This document shows, in pieces, positions 12,600 through 22,630 of a stretch of DNA of 64,000 bases (its first letter is position 1; each line of letters opens with the position of its first letter). The translations under genes and the position numbers were made by a program. The notes below the pieces were generated by a model. That model ran no database searches and had not been told where the DNA came from. It saw nothing but the letters and a program-made list of their open reading frames with translations. Where the stretch lies: NCBI GenBank assembly GCA_963575645.1, contig OY754468.1:19058465-19122464 (forward strand). Reading direction: 5' to 3'. The DNA is from Xanthostigma xanthostigma (Eukaryota; Arthropoda; Insecta; Raphidioptera; Raphidiidae).

Positions 12600-12755
12600 C
12601 CCCATCAAGCATCAATGATTCATGCGCCGTCCTCATCGTCCCCCGTGACGATAACTCCGGCCGTGTTAGGAGCCTCGGATGCAACGACGACAGATCTACG
12701 GGATGCTTTCAACGTACCGGGATGGGACTTGCAACAGTTGGCCATGTATTTTATG
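12600..12755 (+). CDS. kis: candidate kismet cassette exon, 52 codons
   Basis: A strong acceptor (TTGTCTCATCTCCAG) and a GTCAGT donor enclose 156 bases, exactly 52 codons, open in phase 0. That is the phase of the previous donor (10065) and the next acceptor (15289). The peptide begins PHQASMIHAPSSSSPVTITP and ends VPGWDLQQLAMYFM. Base composition is clearly less AT-rich than the surrounding intron, as expected of coding sequence. Because it is a multiple of three with matching phases, it could be included or skipped without changing the frame. I do not recognise a domain. Transcript data would decide between constitutive, alternative or unused. Confidence 0.72.
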
Positions 12756-13740
12756 GTCAGTACACAAAACCTGAAACAGTGCCTTTGTATTGCCTTTTCT
12801 TTTTTTGAATGCATATTTTTTAAGAAACTAAACACCCGTTGAAATTTGACACAGTGTTGAGTTTTGAAAAAATAGGTAAAACGATGGTTCAATTGGCTGA
12901 GTGTTATGCTGGTTTTCAATGTAGTTTTTGTATTTGATGATTCAGATTTTTAGATCGCTTACGAGGTAAGTTTGTATTTCAAATCGAGCTCGGGCAAACT
13001 CATACTGGAATACATTCCGGCGGGATATGAGTTCCGGTGTTCCTGGACACTTGCTTTTGTACTCCTCTTTTAAAAATGAATATGTAGAAATATTAAATTA
13101 TAAGAAAATTACCAAGTGCTTATATATTTTTAGTGTTTTTAGATACCTATTTATTGATCCGTTGTGACTATTATTTTAAAATAATTAAATTTATTTAATA
13201 TGTTCATGAATTCTGCTTAACCTAAGCGTTAATACTGATGTCTTCTATGTACTACGTTTTTTCTGTGAAATGAAAGGAAAAAAATGATACTAAACGCGTC
13301 TGTTATAATAATGTATTCTCCGAATTAAAAAAATTGAAGTCAGATTTTTATCGACCCCCTCACTTTAATTGAAATATAATGAGGTTTTTCTCGCTCATTT
13401 TAAGCCCATGTAATTAATTAACGTCACCTTACAATGATTAGCATCCCAGACTATTTTATAAGTATTTTATTTTTAGACACGACAACAAAATAACTTGTCC
13501 TATAATGCTTTTAAACTTTCTTATTTAAATTATTTTTTCGCTTAATTTGCTTGAATTACTCATAAGCGATCTAAAATCATCGTACAGCTGGAAATTATAA
13601 TTATTTAGGTGAGAATAGATTACCAATCTGTCAGTAGATTTGTAGGTATCTGCTTCGAAATAGTTCAATTTTATTAAGAAATTGCGAAAGATAACTCTAA
13701 TAATTTAGAGAGATGATGATCCTGTTCAAATGTTGGAAGA

Positions 13741-14267
13741 TTAAAAAAGGAAGAATCCTGGTGGCATAGGATAGATGAACAAAGCAAATACTGAAGGTTT
13801 TTATTGCATTTTATTGTGTGACGTTTCGGCAATCTTTATGCCATCTTCGGAGAATCTAGAAGATTCAATATATGAAAAGTTATAAATTATTGTTGTTACA
13901 AATCTTTGATTAACGTCTGATTAGAACTCTTCAATAAATAAAATTTTATTTATTGTATTGTTGTTACATTTGTTATTGATCTTAAAGTTGTTATTGTTAA
14001 AATTATTGTTGTTCGCAAAGAATTTAATACGAAAGGGGTGGTTGCCAATAATTTGATTATGTAAACACTTTAAGTTCTTTGTAATAAAACCGGGAACTAA
14101 TAACAAATGTAACAACAATAATTTATAACTTTTCATATATTGAATCTTCTAGATTCTCCGAAGATGGCATAAAGATTGCCGAAACGTCGGACAATAAAAT
14201 GCAATAAAAACCTTCAGTATTTGCTTTGTTCATCGATCCTATGCCACCAGGATTCTTCCTTTTTTAT
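13741..14267. mobile_element. foldback element with hammerhead-like core in each arm
   Basis: The arms are about 155 bases (13741-13898 and 14110-14267), nearly identical, from TTAAAAAAGGAAGAATCCTG inward, with a spacer of about 210 bases. Each arm holds CCGAAGATGGCA, a short loop, then TGCCGAAACGTC (right arm 14158-14190 on +; left arm 13820-13850 on -). This resembles a hammerhead ribozyme core (CUGANGA ... GAAAC ... GUC), with C in place of the usual U at the second position. Such cores occur in the terminal repeats of Penelope-like elements, so this may be a collapsed relic of one. That link is inference. The spacer shares about 50 bases with the flank of the palindrome at 5591-5754. Confidence 0.7.
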
Positions 14268-14615
14268 TAAGAAAGTAATTGTGTTCGATTTTAGCTGAAA
14301 AACTTACTAATCTAAATTTAGTTGAAATATTTTCTTATATTTTGATGAAATCACATACATTTGTGTTTTTTTGTTTTATATAATTAGTAATAATAACAAT
14401 GATAAATGTGTTTAACGTTTGTTTCTCGACCTTATGCCGTAATGGACGTCATTCGCACAATTACTATTTTCAGTATACCCCACTTCTCGTTATTTTCTAC
14501 ATTTTTTTAAACTTCAACTTCATAACAATGGGCGAAATTTGAAAAAATTAGGATAAAATAGGTAGCTCTTTGGAGCATAGGACTTTGACAGGTAATCGGT
14601 CAAGGCCTTGAATAA

Positions 14616-14960
14616 AGGCTGCTGCACACGAGGTTGGTTGTGCCGCTGGAGTTTACGCTGACTGCAAGGATGGAAATGCCGCCACTGCGTGCGCAGTTAC
14701 AAGCTGGAGAACCGTGGCTATTTTTTGTGCTTATGTCTCTGCTGGTTTTGAGCTAAAACTAATCAGAAATCAATATCTTGTCACGTGAGCGACATGGATA
14801 AAAGTCCACAAACATGGCGTTCACTTTTGTTAACAACAATTTCAAAACACGTATCGTGTAAAGCGAACACATAAAAACCATCACGAAATTCAGCGTCACA
14901 GCACGCTTGAAACCAAGCAGCCAAACCTAGCTGCAAAGCAAACCTCGTATACACCGACCT
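14616..14960. mobile_element. PIF/Harbinger-type MITE, 345 bp, TSD TAA
   Basis: Ends AGGCTGCTGCACACGAGG and CCTCGTATACACCGACCT are inverted repeats, flanked on both sides by TAA (14613-14615 and 14961-14963). The 3-bp TWA duplication is the mark of PIF/Harbinger. Related copies lie at 38220-38629 and 57745-58357. Noncoding. Confidence 0.8.
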
Positions 14961-15288
14961 TAAGGAACTATTTTGATGTTTATCTGGAATATAGAACACA
15001 TAGCTGTAAAAATCTCAAAATAGCACATTTTTGCCGATCAGACTTTCTTTCTTAGCACGGCAGTATAAGCCGTTAGCCTACACTGACATAAATGCTTGAT
15101 TACTGTTAAAAGACTGACAAATTTGGGAATCACTGTTCTACCAGCTAATAGTTTGTTAGATAATTAAGTAGTCGTTATAGAAAATCATGCTTACCTGTAA
15201 AAATCATTTTTATCATGTCTTCTATTGTTTTTCTTTGTCAGTTTCGCAGTCGACATTTTATAAAAATAATTCATTGTATAATTTATAG

Positions 15289-17210
15289 AAAATGGAACGA
15301 CGAGAAAAATTCGATCACGTCGTTCGGGATCGTGAAAAACACCGGCTGGAAGAAACACAAAAAAAATGGACCCATCGTGAGGAGGAATCTTTTCTGCGTA
15401 CAATTTGGAATTTCGGAGTTTTGTACGATCCCCAAAAACAGGTGTACGATTGGACCAAATTTAAATTGCTGTCAAAATTAGAGAAAAAAACTGACGATTT
15501 ATTAACGGAGTACTACAAAAGCTTCATGAATATGTGTAAGCGCCAGTCCGGTATTAAAGTCGATACGAATGAAATGAACGAAATACAAGTTGAGCCGGTA
15601 GATGAAGAAAAAGCTAAGAAAACTTTAGAACGAGTCGAGTTATTGAGTAAGATTCGTGAAGAAATTCTTTGTCATCCGCAGTTAGATGAACGATTGACCC
15701 TTTGTCAGACGTCGGCTGATGTCCCGGATTGGTGGATTCCGGGCAAACACGATTTAGACTTATTGATCGGCGTGGCCAAACACGGTTTGGGTCGCTCAGA
15801 TTATCATATTCTAAACGACCCTGAATTATCGTTTTGTAAAGTACTGCGAAAGCGATGCTTGAGTGAACAGCCTGCCGTTGAAAAACAGGCCATCAAACTG
15901 GAAAGCCCTGACGATATTCTGAAATTTGATAAAAATGAGATTCTTGTAAAATTGGAAAAAGGGGAAGGTACATTAAAGATTGAAAAGGTTGTTAAAAGAG
16001 AACCTGAAATTGACGTAAAGACTGAAAGTGTTTCGGAAACAGAAGATACTGTCAATGTCACTTGTGTGAAGACTAGTTCTAAGAACGTAAAAATAAAAGA
16101 AGAAAAGACTGACACGGAAAGTGACGAGAAAGAAGTACCTCCGCAATCACCGACAAAGAAAGGCGAAGAGTGTAAGAAGAGCAGTCCGAAAGAAAATAAA
16201 TCGAAGAAAGATACCGAGTTCAAAAGTAAAGAATTAGAAAAGTTGAATGTGGAATTAACACCTGAAGAAATGTCTGGTACGCGAACGACGAGGTCGAAAA
16301 GAAGACAGGCCGAATCAGAAGAAAAAGAGAAAGCCAAAAAAGCTGAAAAAGTAGATAAAACTGAGACAACAGAAAAAACCGAAGAAGAAACCAAAGCAGC
16401 CGATGCGGAATTTCAAAAACAGAATGACGATGCTAGTAAACAAGCGGCGGAATTGAAAGCTAAATTTCCGGATCTAGAAGTGATTCAGCCATTGTCTCGT
16501 TTATCACAAATCGATACTTTTGTATTGCGCGACCGTCAAAGTTCGAGCGGTGCGCTAGACTTTTCAGAAACGACTGTAGCACAAATGATAAACAATGCAA
16601 TTAAATGGCCCAAAGAATATGCTCTGCAAGTCCGCTTAACGCACATAGTCCATACAGTAGAACACAACGAGTGGCCTGTACCGAAAACATTCACGGCGTT
16701 CGCGAACAATCCTTCGGAAAGCGAAACCGGCGGAACAAACGATACGCCGAACGTTACGCCTAAACGTGACGCTTCGACTCCGGTCTCAATATCGGAAAAT
16801 TCTGAAGTGATAACGATAACTACCGATCATTCGTTAAGCGTTAAAATGAATTCGAGTAATAAACGTAAACGTCATATTGCGATCGACGTCGAAACTGAAA
16901 GAGCCAAGCTGCACGCGCTATTGAATAGTACAGCGAGCTTAAGTCAGTTGCCGACGCCTTTAATGAAACCTAGTCCTTCGTCGTGGCATGAAAACGAGGA
17001 TTCTGAAGAATCTAGAAGATCAACGCCGGTTACTCAACAACAATCCTTACAACCTCCGCCGGCTCATCAACACGCAGCAAGAACGAGCATGTCTATGCCA
17101 CCGTTCGATATGAAATATCCTTCGGCCTCGAAACTGACGACTGCGCCTAGTACTTCAAATAATCCCAACTCTGGCTCGTCGTCGATGGCACCTATCGATT
17201 TATCATCCGG
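15289..17210 (+). CDS. kis: kismet large exon: SANT-like, SLIDE-like and charged linker
   Basis: The acceptor is TTTATAG at 15282-15288; phase 0 in, phase 2 out (CCGG|GTGAGT). The frame opens KMERREKFDHVVRDREKHR. A SANT-like block follows at 15360-15470 (WTHREEESFLRTIWNFGVLY), then WWIPGKHDLDLLIGVAKHGL at about 15730-15790, both conserved in CHD6-9. Next is a long low-complexity Lys/Glu/Ser region (about 15900-16420), then a conserved block VLRDRQSSSGALDFSETTV and AQMINNAIKWPKEYALQVRL (about 16520-16640), and a Ser/Pro/Thr-rich tail ending PIDLSS. The 196-aa frame on the minus strand at 15804-16394 is its antisense shadow. This is the second-longest exon in the window. Confidence 0.97.
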
Positions 17211-17850
17211 GTGAGTTTGATGTTCTTTGTTTTTACATTGTAATCCGGTACTAGCTTAGTTTTTGTGCGCGTGACTTACGCGACCAATCAGCCTTCAAAT
17301 TTTAACCTTGAACAAATGACGCCAGATTTAAAAACTGAATACACAAAAACGTGTAAATCGAAAATTAAAAATTTTCAAGTCAAAACCGTGTAAATCTAAA
17401 AGCTTGCAGAAAATGCATAATTTTGCTATTTAACAGTTGTGATTTTTTTCAATATTTTTAGGTGTACACAGAAATAAAAATAAAATGCATTGACAGGTTC
17501 TAAAACTGAAACTTTCACTCAAATACAATTTTCCGTAGATAAAACTTTAATTTTATGCGAAGAAATACAGACATAGTGTGCGTGTGCAGCAAGTCAGCAC
17601 ATACGCTCGGGATTCCCCGTGAGATGTGTACACAGCGCACGTGTTCAATCACAGTAGCATTTGGTAGAGTGCGATAAAAACAAAAAAAAACTTATTTAGA
17701 AAACCGTGTAAAAGCGAAAACGTGTAAAACAAGTACCGTGTAAATCGGGGGATGGGTGTATTCGCATTGGCGAATGTCTAAAAACTGACATTCGTTAATC
17801 ACTATTTACTACTGAGCGGGTTTACTAAACTAGTCATTTTTTCCCTACAG
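17211..17850 (+). other. kismet intron, 640 bp, with nested MITE remains
   Basis: About 17249-17340 and 17757-17800 are two pieces of a reverse-strand copy of the hAT-like MITE of 31361-31777 (compare GACTTACGCGACCAATCAG, ATGACGCCAGATTT and GGCGAATGTCTAAAAACTGA). They are split by about 415 bases carrying repeated CGTGTAAA motifs, which looks like a second insertion. The acceptor tract TTTTTTCCCTACAG ends at 17850. Confidence 0.6.
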
Positions 17851-18052
17851 GCTTCCAAAAATGAATACTCCCGATATTCCAAAAGTGACTATACAACAAA
17901 CGAGTGGCGGAGGTAATGGTCAAAGTGAAGCACAAGACTTTTCAATGGGGTCAAAGAAGCCCAGCATGTCGAGTTCAGCTGTCGGAAACAGTTTTTCAGG
18001 AAAAGGCAAACTCGATGATATGTTAACCAAACTAATGAAGAAAAAGAATTGC
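17851..18052 (+). CDS. kis: kismet exon, Ser/Gly-rich linker with KLDDMLTKLMKKKNC
   Basis: The acceptor is CCCTACAG; phase 2 in, phase 0 out (TTGC|GTAAGT). It encodes LPKMNTPDIPKVTIQQTSGG, then a Ser-rich stretch and GKGKLDDMLTKLMKKKNC. The C-terminal block leads directly into the PIEEPVIGKEKKRRK block of the next exon, a conserved pairing in CHD6-9 proteins. The following intron is only 71 bases. Confidence 0.94.
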
Positions 18053-18123
18053 GTAAGTGTTTTTGAAATTATTGTTTTCCCCAAATTTAGACAATCAAAT
18101 TCATTATTTTTGTTTGTTAATAG

Positions 18124-20961
18124 CCCATCGAAGAGCCAGTTATCGGTAAAGAAAAGAAACGTCGAAAGCTCGACGAAATTGTTCTCGGTCTGTCGGCTGC
18201 TAAAGAACAATCGTTATTCCCGGAAACCTCCAAGAAACCACCGGTGACGCCCAGTGTAACTGTTACGCCGGCGTCTGTACCTGCAACGACATCTGCACCG
18301 GCGCAGAAACCATTCACAATCACCGTAACTTCGGTTCCATCGCCGGTTCCTTCGTCGTCGAGAAGCGGCTCGTTATCTTCATTGATACCGCCGATTCCTT
18401 CAACAAAAGACAGTTTTAGCAGTTTCTTAGCTCAAGCTGAACAGCAGAACTTGCTCCTTAAGAAACAGCAACAACTTTTACAGCAGGCTGCGCAAGCGCA
18501 GTTGCCTGGCTCGTCCGCATCACAGCGCAAGAGCTATGAAGCCATGATTGCAGACATTAATAAAGTTTCAGACTTTTCAGCGAAGATTAACTCGTATTCT
18601 CACGAAGCAAAAGTGAACAAGTGGTTGGCTGAACAAAATGCTGTAATGCCGGAGCAGCCCTTATCGGCCGATTTCTTGTCTGCACCGAGACGAAGAAGAC
18701 CCAGAGTCGATCCTTCGCTTTTAGATTGGAAGAAATTAACCGGCGAAGAAAACGTTTCAGTTATAAATCGCGTTACTGGTAAAAAATTAACGGGCACGAA
18801 GGCACCGTCATTGAAAAGATTAGGACAATGGTTAGTTGAAAATCCAATGTTTGACGTCGATCCTAAATGGGCCGACCTCGTCAAAGAGAGAGGTAATCTG
18901 TCGCATGACTTACAACAAAAACGCTTACCAGGAAATGGCAAGAAAGGTCCTGGGAGGCCACCTTTACTCGCGAGTCCGCCTGGTTCCAGTCCTTCAGTTA
19001 GTTCTGCAAACTTAGTAACATCGATGGCGTCGAGTATGCCTTTCCCTTCTCTGCCGGGTGCGGCTGGACTGAGTGGTTTAAATAACAGTCTTTTATCAGG
19101 CCTGTCTCTTGGTCAATTTGATCCTAAAACAAATCCGTTACTTTTGCCTTTCGGTGGCATGTCAAATATGGGCGCTTTGAGCGGTATGGGAGGTCTGGGC
19201 AATCTCGGAAATATGAATCTGTTTGCAAATTTGGCTTCACTCGGAATTCCTGGCCTCGTAGGAATGGATAATGCTGCCGCAGCGGCCGTACTGGCGGGCA
19301 CCGGAGCTGAGAACCCGGCTACTAGTTCAGCAAACACTAACGTAGGAAGTAGTAGTTCAAAATCAAAACCGCGTAAGTCGAATGATTCACATGGTTCCAG
19401 TTCATCTACGAAACCTCCTGTTTCATCTGCTAGCACGTTGCCAACAACTACGCCGTTCCCGTTCTTTTTCCCAAATCCAAGTCTACTGTACACTCCGTTA
19501 GGGCTTGGAGGTCTGAATCCATTCACAATGCAACCGGGAATGTCTTTTGACACGTTAGCTCAACAATGCGGTTTGCTGAACGGAATGGGTTTGAGTGCGG
19601 CACCGACTTCGACCTCTCAAACCGTTACTTCGAGATCATCGACGAAACCGAACAGTCCGCGTTCGAGTAGTACGACGGTGACATCGGCTACGGCTTCTTC
19701 GAGTAAAAATCATTCCCAAAGTCAGAGCGGCAGCAGTCAAAGGTCTGCTTGGGAACAACTAGACAGAGCACAACAGTTACAATTGCAACAGCTACTTTTG
19801 CCCCACGACCCTCACTTACTGGATAGTCTTAATAGAGCTAGCAGCATGGAGGCTGTTTTACGTGGCGATTCTAAACGCAGCTCAAACAAAGAAGATAAAA
19901 AGGACAGTGGCTCGGATATGCTGTCAAAATCTGAAAAAAGGAAAAATTCTGACGGATATCCCAGCAGTCTATTGTCTGCGGATTTCATGCTTTCTCCAGA
20001 GAAGTTAAGTTCAAAATTGGGTTCGAGCAAGCGCGATATAGAATTCCGAAATTCGTTAGATTTGAGTAAAACCGCTATGGCAGCTGAAGCGGCAGCTACA
20101 AAACGTACTCGAGATCAGGAACTAAAAGAAGCCTTAGAACATTTAAGTAAAACGCAAGCAGAATTGATCGCTAAACCGCCCGACGCAGAAGAGATACGAT
20201 TGACGCCTTCGTCAGTATCTGTAAAGAGACAAAGAGAATCTGTTTCTGAAAATCTGTCTGAGAATTCGTCTGCAAACGTTTCCGCTTCAAAAGACGAAGC
20301 TTTGTCTACGCCTCCATCGAAACGGTTAAAAGAAACACGAATCAGCGAACCGCCCGAACGACCGTCGTCAGCAGCCGTTCCGTCTGAGCCTCAAAGACCA
20401 CCTTCTATACCTGCGCAGTTAATACCGGCAGTTACTCCTCAGGTATCTGTATCCATGCCGATGATGGATGTGTCAGGCGGAGTGGACATAGAAGCCTTGC
20501 TCACCCCATCGACTGTAGTTAAAGGCGGCGCTCCTCTTCCTCCTCCGCCGCCACCGCCGACAACCGAAATAGACATGTCGACCGGCAGTGGGGGTCCTGC
20601 TCCGGTGCCACCTGTAACAACACTGGAAAGTCAATCGAGCGGCGAAGAAACGAAAACTGAAATGAAACAAGACGCGAGCGCTGCAAATAGCGGGTCGAGT
20701 AATGCAGAGTCGAACGAAAGCAGCGATACAGGTGCTCCAAAGAAAGGCGGCAGAAGAAGAGGGAGCAAAAGGAAATCGGGCGATGAGATTGAAGTGCCTG
20801 TAATTGAAAGAAAAAATTTAAGATCGAGCGCCGGTAGAGCGGCAGCGGCGGCTGCGGCCCGGGCCGCTGCGGAGCGAGCGGCTGCTGCCCGTCAACAGCA
20901 GCAAGAAGCTCAGGAAAAAGCAGCGCAATCTACCGAAAGTTCATCAGATAAAAATACATAG
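18124..20961 (+). CDS. kis: kismet terminal coding exon with BRK domain and stop
   Basis: The acceptor is TTTGTTAATAG, phase 0. The frame opens PIEEPVIGKEKKRRKLDEIV then LGLSAAKEQ, a conserved CHD6-9 block, and runs 945 codons to TAG at 20959-20961. The BRK domain lies at about 18700-18895 (DPSLLDWKKLTGEENVSVIN, VTGKKLTGTKAPSLKRLGQW, NPMFDVDPKWADLVKER). BRK domains are typical of CHD7-9/Kismet and Brahma-type remodellers; one is seen here, while vertebrate CHD7 has two. Downstream are Gly/Leu/Met-rich segments, Ser/Thr-rich linkers, a poly-Pro tract near 20535-20560 (LPPPPPPPTT) and a C-terminal KKGGRRRGSKRKSGDE plus Ala/Arg-rich end (AGRAAAAAAARAAAERAAAA). The Ala-rich tail lies in locally GC-rich DNA. 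Confidence 0.98.
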   Translation, partial: PIEEPVIGKEKKRRKLDEIVLGLSAAKEQSLFPETSKKPPVTPSVTVTPASVPATTSAPAQKPFTITVTSVPSPVPSSSRSGSLSSLIPPIPSTKDSFSSFLAQAEQQNLLLKKQQQLLQQAAQAQLPGSSASQRKSYEAMIADINKVSDFSAKINSYSHEAKVNKWLAEQNAVMPEQPLSADFLSAPRRRRPRVDPSLLDWKKLTGEENVSVINRVTGKKLTGTKAPSLKRLGQWLVENPMFDVDPKWADLVKERGNLSHDLQQKRLPGNGKKGPGRPPLLASPPGSSPSVSSANLVTSMASSMPFPSLPGAAGLSGLNNSLLSGLSLGQFDPKTNPLLLPFGGMSNMGALSGMGGLGNLGNMNLFANLASLGIPGLVGMDNAAAAAVLAGTGAENPATSSANTNVGSSSSKSKPRKSNDSHGSSSSTKPPVSSASTLPTTTPFPFFFPNPSLLYTPLGLGGLNPFTMQPGMSFDTLAQQCGLLNGMGLSAAPTSTSQTVTSRSSTKPNSPRSSSTTVTSATASSSKNHSQSQSGSSQRSAWEQLDRAQQLQLQQLLLPHDPHLLDSLNRASSMEAVLRGDSKRSSNKEDKKDSGSDMLSKSEKRKNSDGYPSSLLSADFMLSPEKLSSKLGSSKRDIEFRNSLDLSKTAMAAEAAATKRTRDQELKEALEHLSKTQAELIAKPPDAEEIRLTPSSVSVKRQRESVSENLSENSSANVSASKDEALSTPPSKRLKETRISEPPERPSSAAVPSEPQRPPSIPAQLIPAVTPQVSVSMPMMDVSGGVDIEALLTPSTVVKGGAPLPPPPPPPTTEIDMSTGSGGPAPVPPVTTLESQSSGEETKTEMKQDASAANSGSSNAESNESSDTGAPKKGGRRRGSKRKSGDEIEVPVIERKNLRSSAGRAAAAAAARAAAERAAAARQQQQEAQEKAAQSTESSSDKNT

Positions 20962-21700
20962 TTGAGAATGCAACGTAAGAAACGTACTGTCAAATTTGCA
21001 TTAGACACTTAAAAACGATAAACAATTAATTCGGTAATAACGAACTCGTATTATGCATATTTTAGTGAAAAGTTAAGTGTTGGTTGCTGCTAAAATGCTT
21101 GTAAAGTGACTGCGTTAGGATCGTTTTCCTATGGACTACTAAAGTATTAAACGGAAGTTGAGGTTTGTCTTGCAAAATAATTCAATCGAGAAGGATATTA
21201 ATACTCGAAAGATTAAAATAATGCAATTAATACATTTGTTGTACAATAATAAAAGTCTTCTGTCTTTTTTTATTATTGTTCTGTTTTTTGTAATATATAA
21301 ATATTTTTTGTGATGAACCACGAATTTAATTGAATTTGGCTGCTGCACACAAGTTTTCATCTCTTATAACAATATAATCTATGCGTTGTTCTGTGATAAG
21401 TCTGTCTCCATTTGCCCCACAATTTTCAAAAATGCGATTTAAGTCTGACTGCATAATTATATAACATAATATTATGTAATAATGTTTTTTAAAAGGGAAT
21501 GTGGTGTCGATGTAACTCAAATTTTGAATGAACATATTTTCCCATTATATTGACAATTGAACGTAAATTCTCATTTGTTTTTTTCTTTTTGATGAACCGA
21601 TAAATTGTGTGTATAATTATATTAAGAAGTAGTGAAATTGACTGTACATTTTACAGCAAAAAAATAAACAATCGAATTGTCGTAAAGAGTAAACACATTT
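20962..21700 (+). other. probable kismet 3' UTR
   Basis: AT-rich sequence directly after the stop. Candidate AATAAA signals lie at 21248-21253 and 21663-21668. Nothing in sequence alone chooses between them, and longer 3' UTRs are possible. Confidence 0.5.
21248..21253 (+). terminator. kis: candidate kismet polyadenylation signal AATAAA
   Basis: First canonical AATAAA after the stop, about 290 bases downstream. A T/GT-rich stretch follows within 50 bases. A second candidate is at 21663. Weak evidence in AT-rich DNA. Confidence 0.3.
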
Positions 21701-22287
21701 TTCTTCGGTATGTGGAAACGCTTATTATTTAATAAATAATTACTATTAAGTAAGTTAAAAAAAGTCTGTGCGTTAAAATTTAACATTGTCTCGCAGTTAT
21801 AAATATTTTTTTATACCAACACAATTAATGATGGTATAACAATTTGTTTTTAGCAGAATACAAATTACTTGGATTGAAATGTAAATATTTAAAAAGTAAC
21901 ACAATACAGACGTATATACAAACATACATATTATAATAAACAATAGTTGGACTTTAACTAAGTTAAAATATGCAATCCCGTGCATAATACAAGAAAGTTG
22001 CTGTTAACTTCATTTGTAATCTGTGTTACTTATTTTGTGACTGATTTCACTATGATCTGCTATCTCCAACGTTCCAACTGACAGCCCTCCTTTTTAAAAG
22101 TGTGCTGATTTGTGTAAAACTTTGACTATTTAACTATGGACTAGCAAAGCTAACTTCAAACTTATTGTCAAGACATGTAGCGACACGATGTTCCAGTGGC
22201 GGCGGCCAAGCTAAGAACCAAAACTTAAGAATATATTGGCGTCGCTATGGGAACGCCATGTGAACAGCGGTTGGTAATTATATTTTT

Positions 22288-22630
22288 GATGTGAAACATC
22301 TACTGGCGCGTTTGGATGTGATTAGAAATGTGCAATTGCCGTGACGCTGTGATGCCGTCATGTTACGTTTAATTTGGTTACTAGAATTTTGTTAGATGAC
22401 AGCGCGCAACACTTGCTGTGTGTAATTCAAGTTGCATGCGACATCTCACATAATTTTGAACATGGCTTTAGTATTTCGACATGTGTTTGTTTATGTAGTT
22501 TTGCTACCGTGCGTTATATATTGGTAAGTAAGTCATACTCATTTGAAATTGAAGAAATATAAAATTTAATTTTATTTAAACAAAATGTTCTAAAATAAAT
22601 GTATACAAATAAATTTAGATGTTTCACATC
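22288..22630. mobile_element. MITE with TIR GATGTGAAACATC, 343 bp
   Basis: GATGTGAAACATC at the left is inverted as GATGTTTCACATC at the right (22618-22630). Internal blocks (CTGGCGCGTTTGGATG, GGTTACTAGAATTTTGTTAG, TTGCTGTGTGTAA) recur at about 26654-26846 and 54003-54235. Noncoding; family unassigned. Confidence 0.7.

Larger units (their letters stand above)
12756..15288 (+). other. kismet intron, 2.5 kb
   Basis: Holds the foldback at 13741-14267 and the Harbinger-type MITE at 14616-14960. Otherwise AT-rich with nothing recognised. Confidence 0.75.

Noticed and set aside
15804-16394. 196-aa minus-strand open frame
   Set aside because: Antisense shadow of the Lys/Glu-rich part of the kismet exon; Ser/Phe-rich with no domain.
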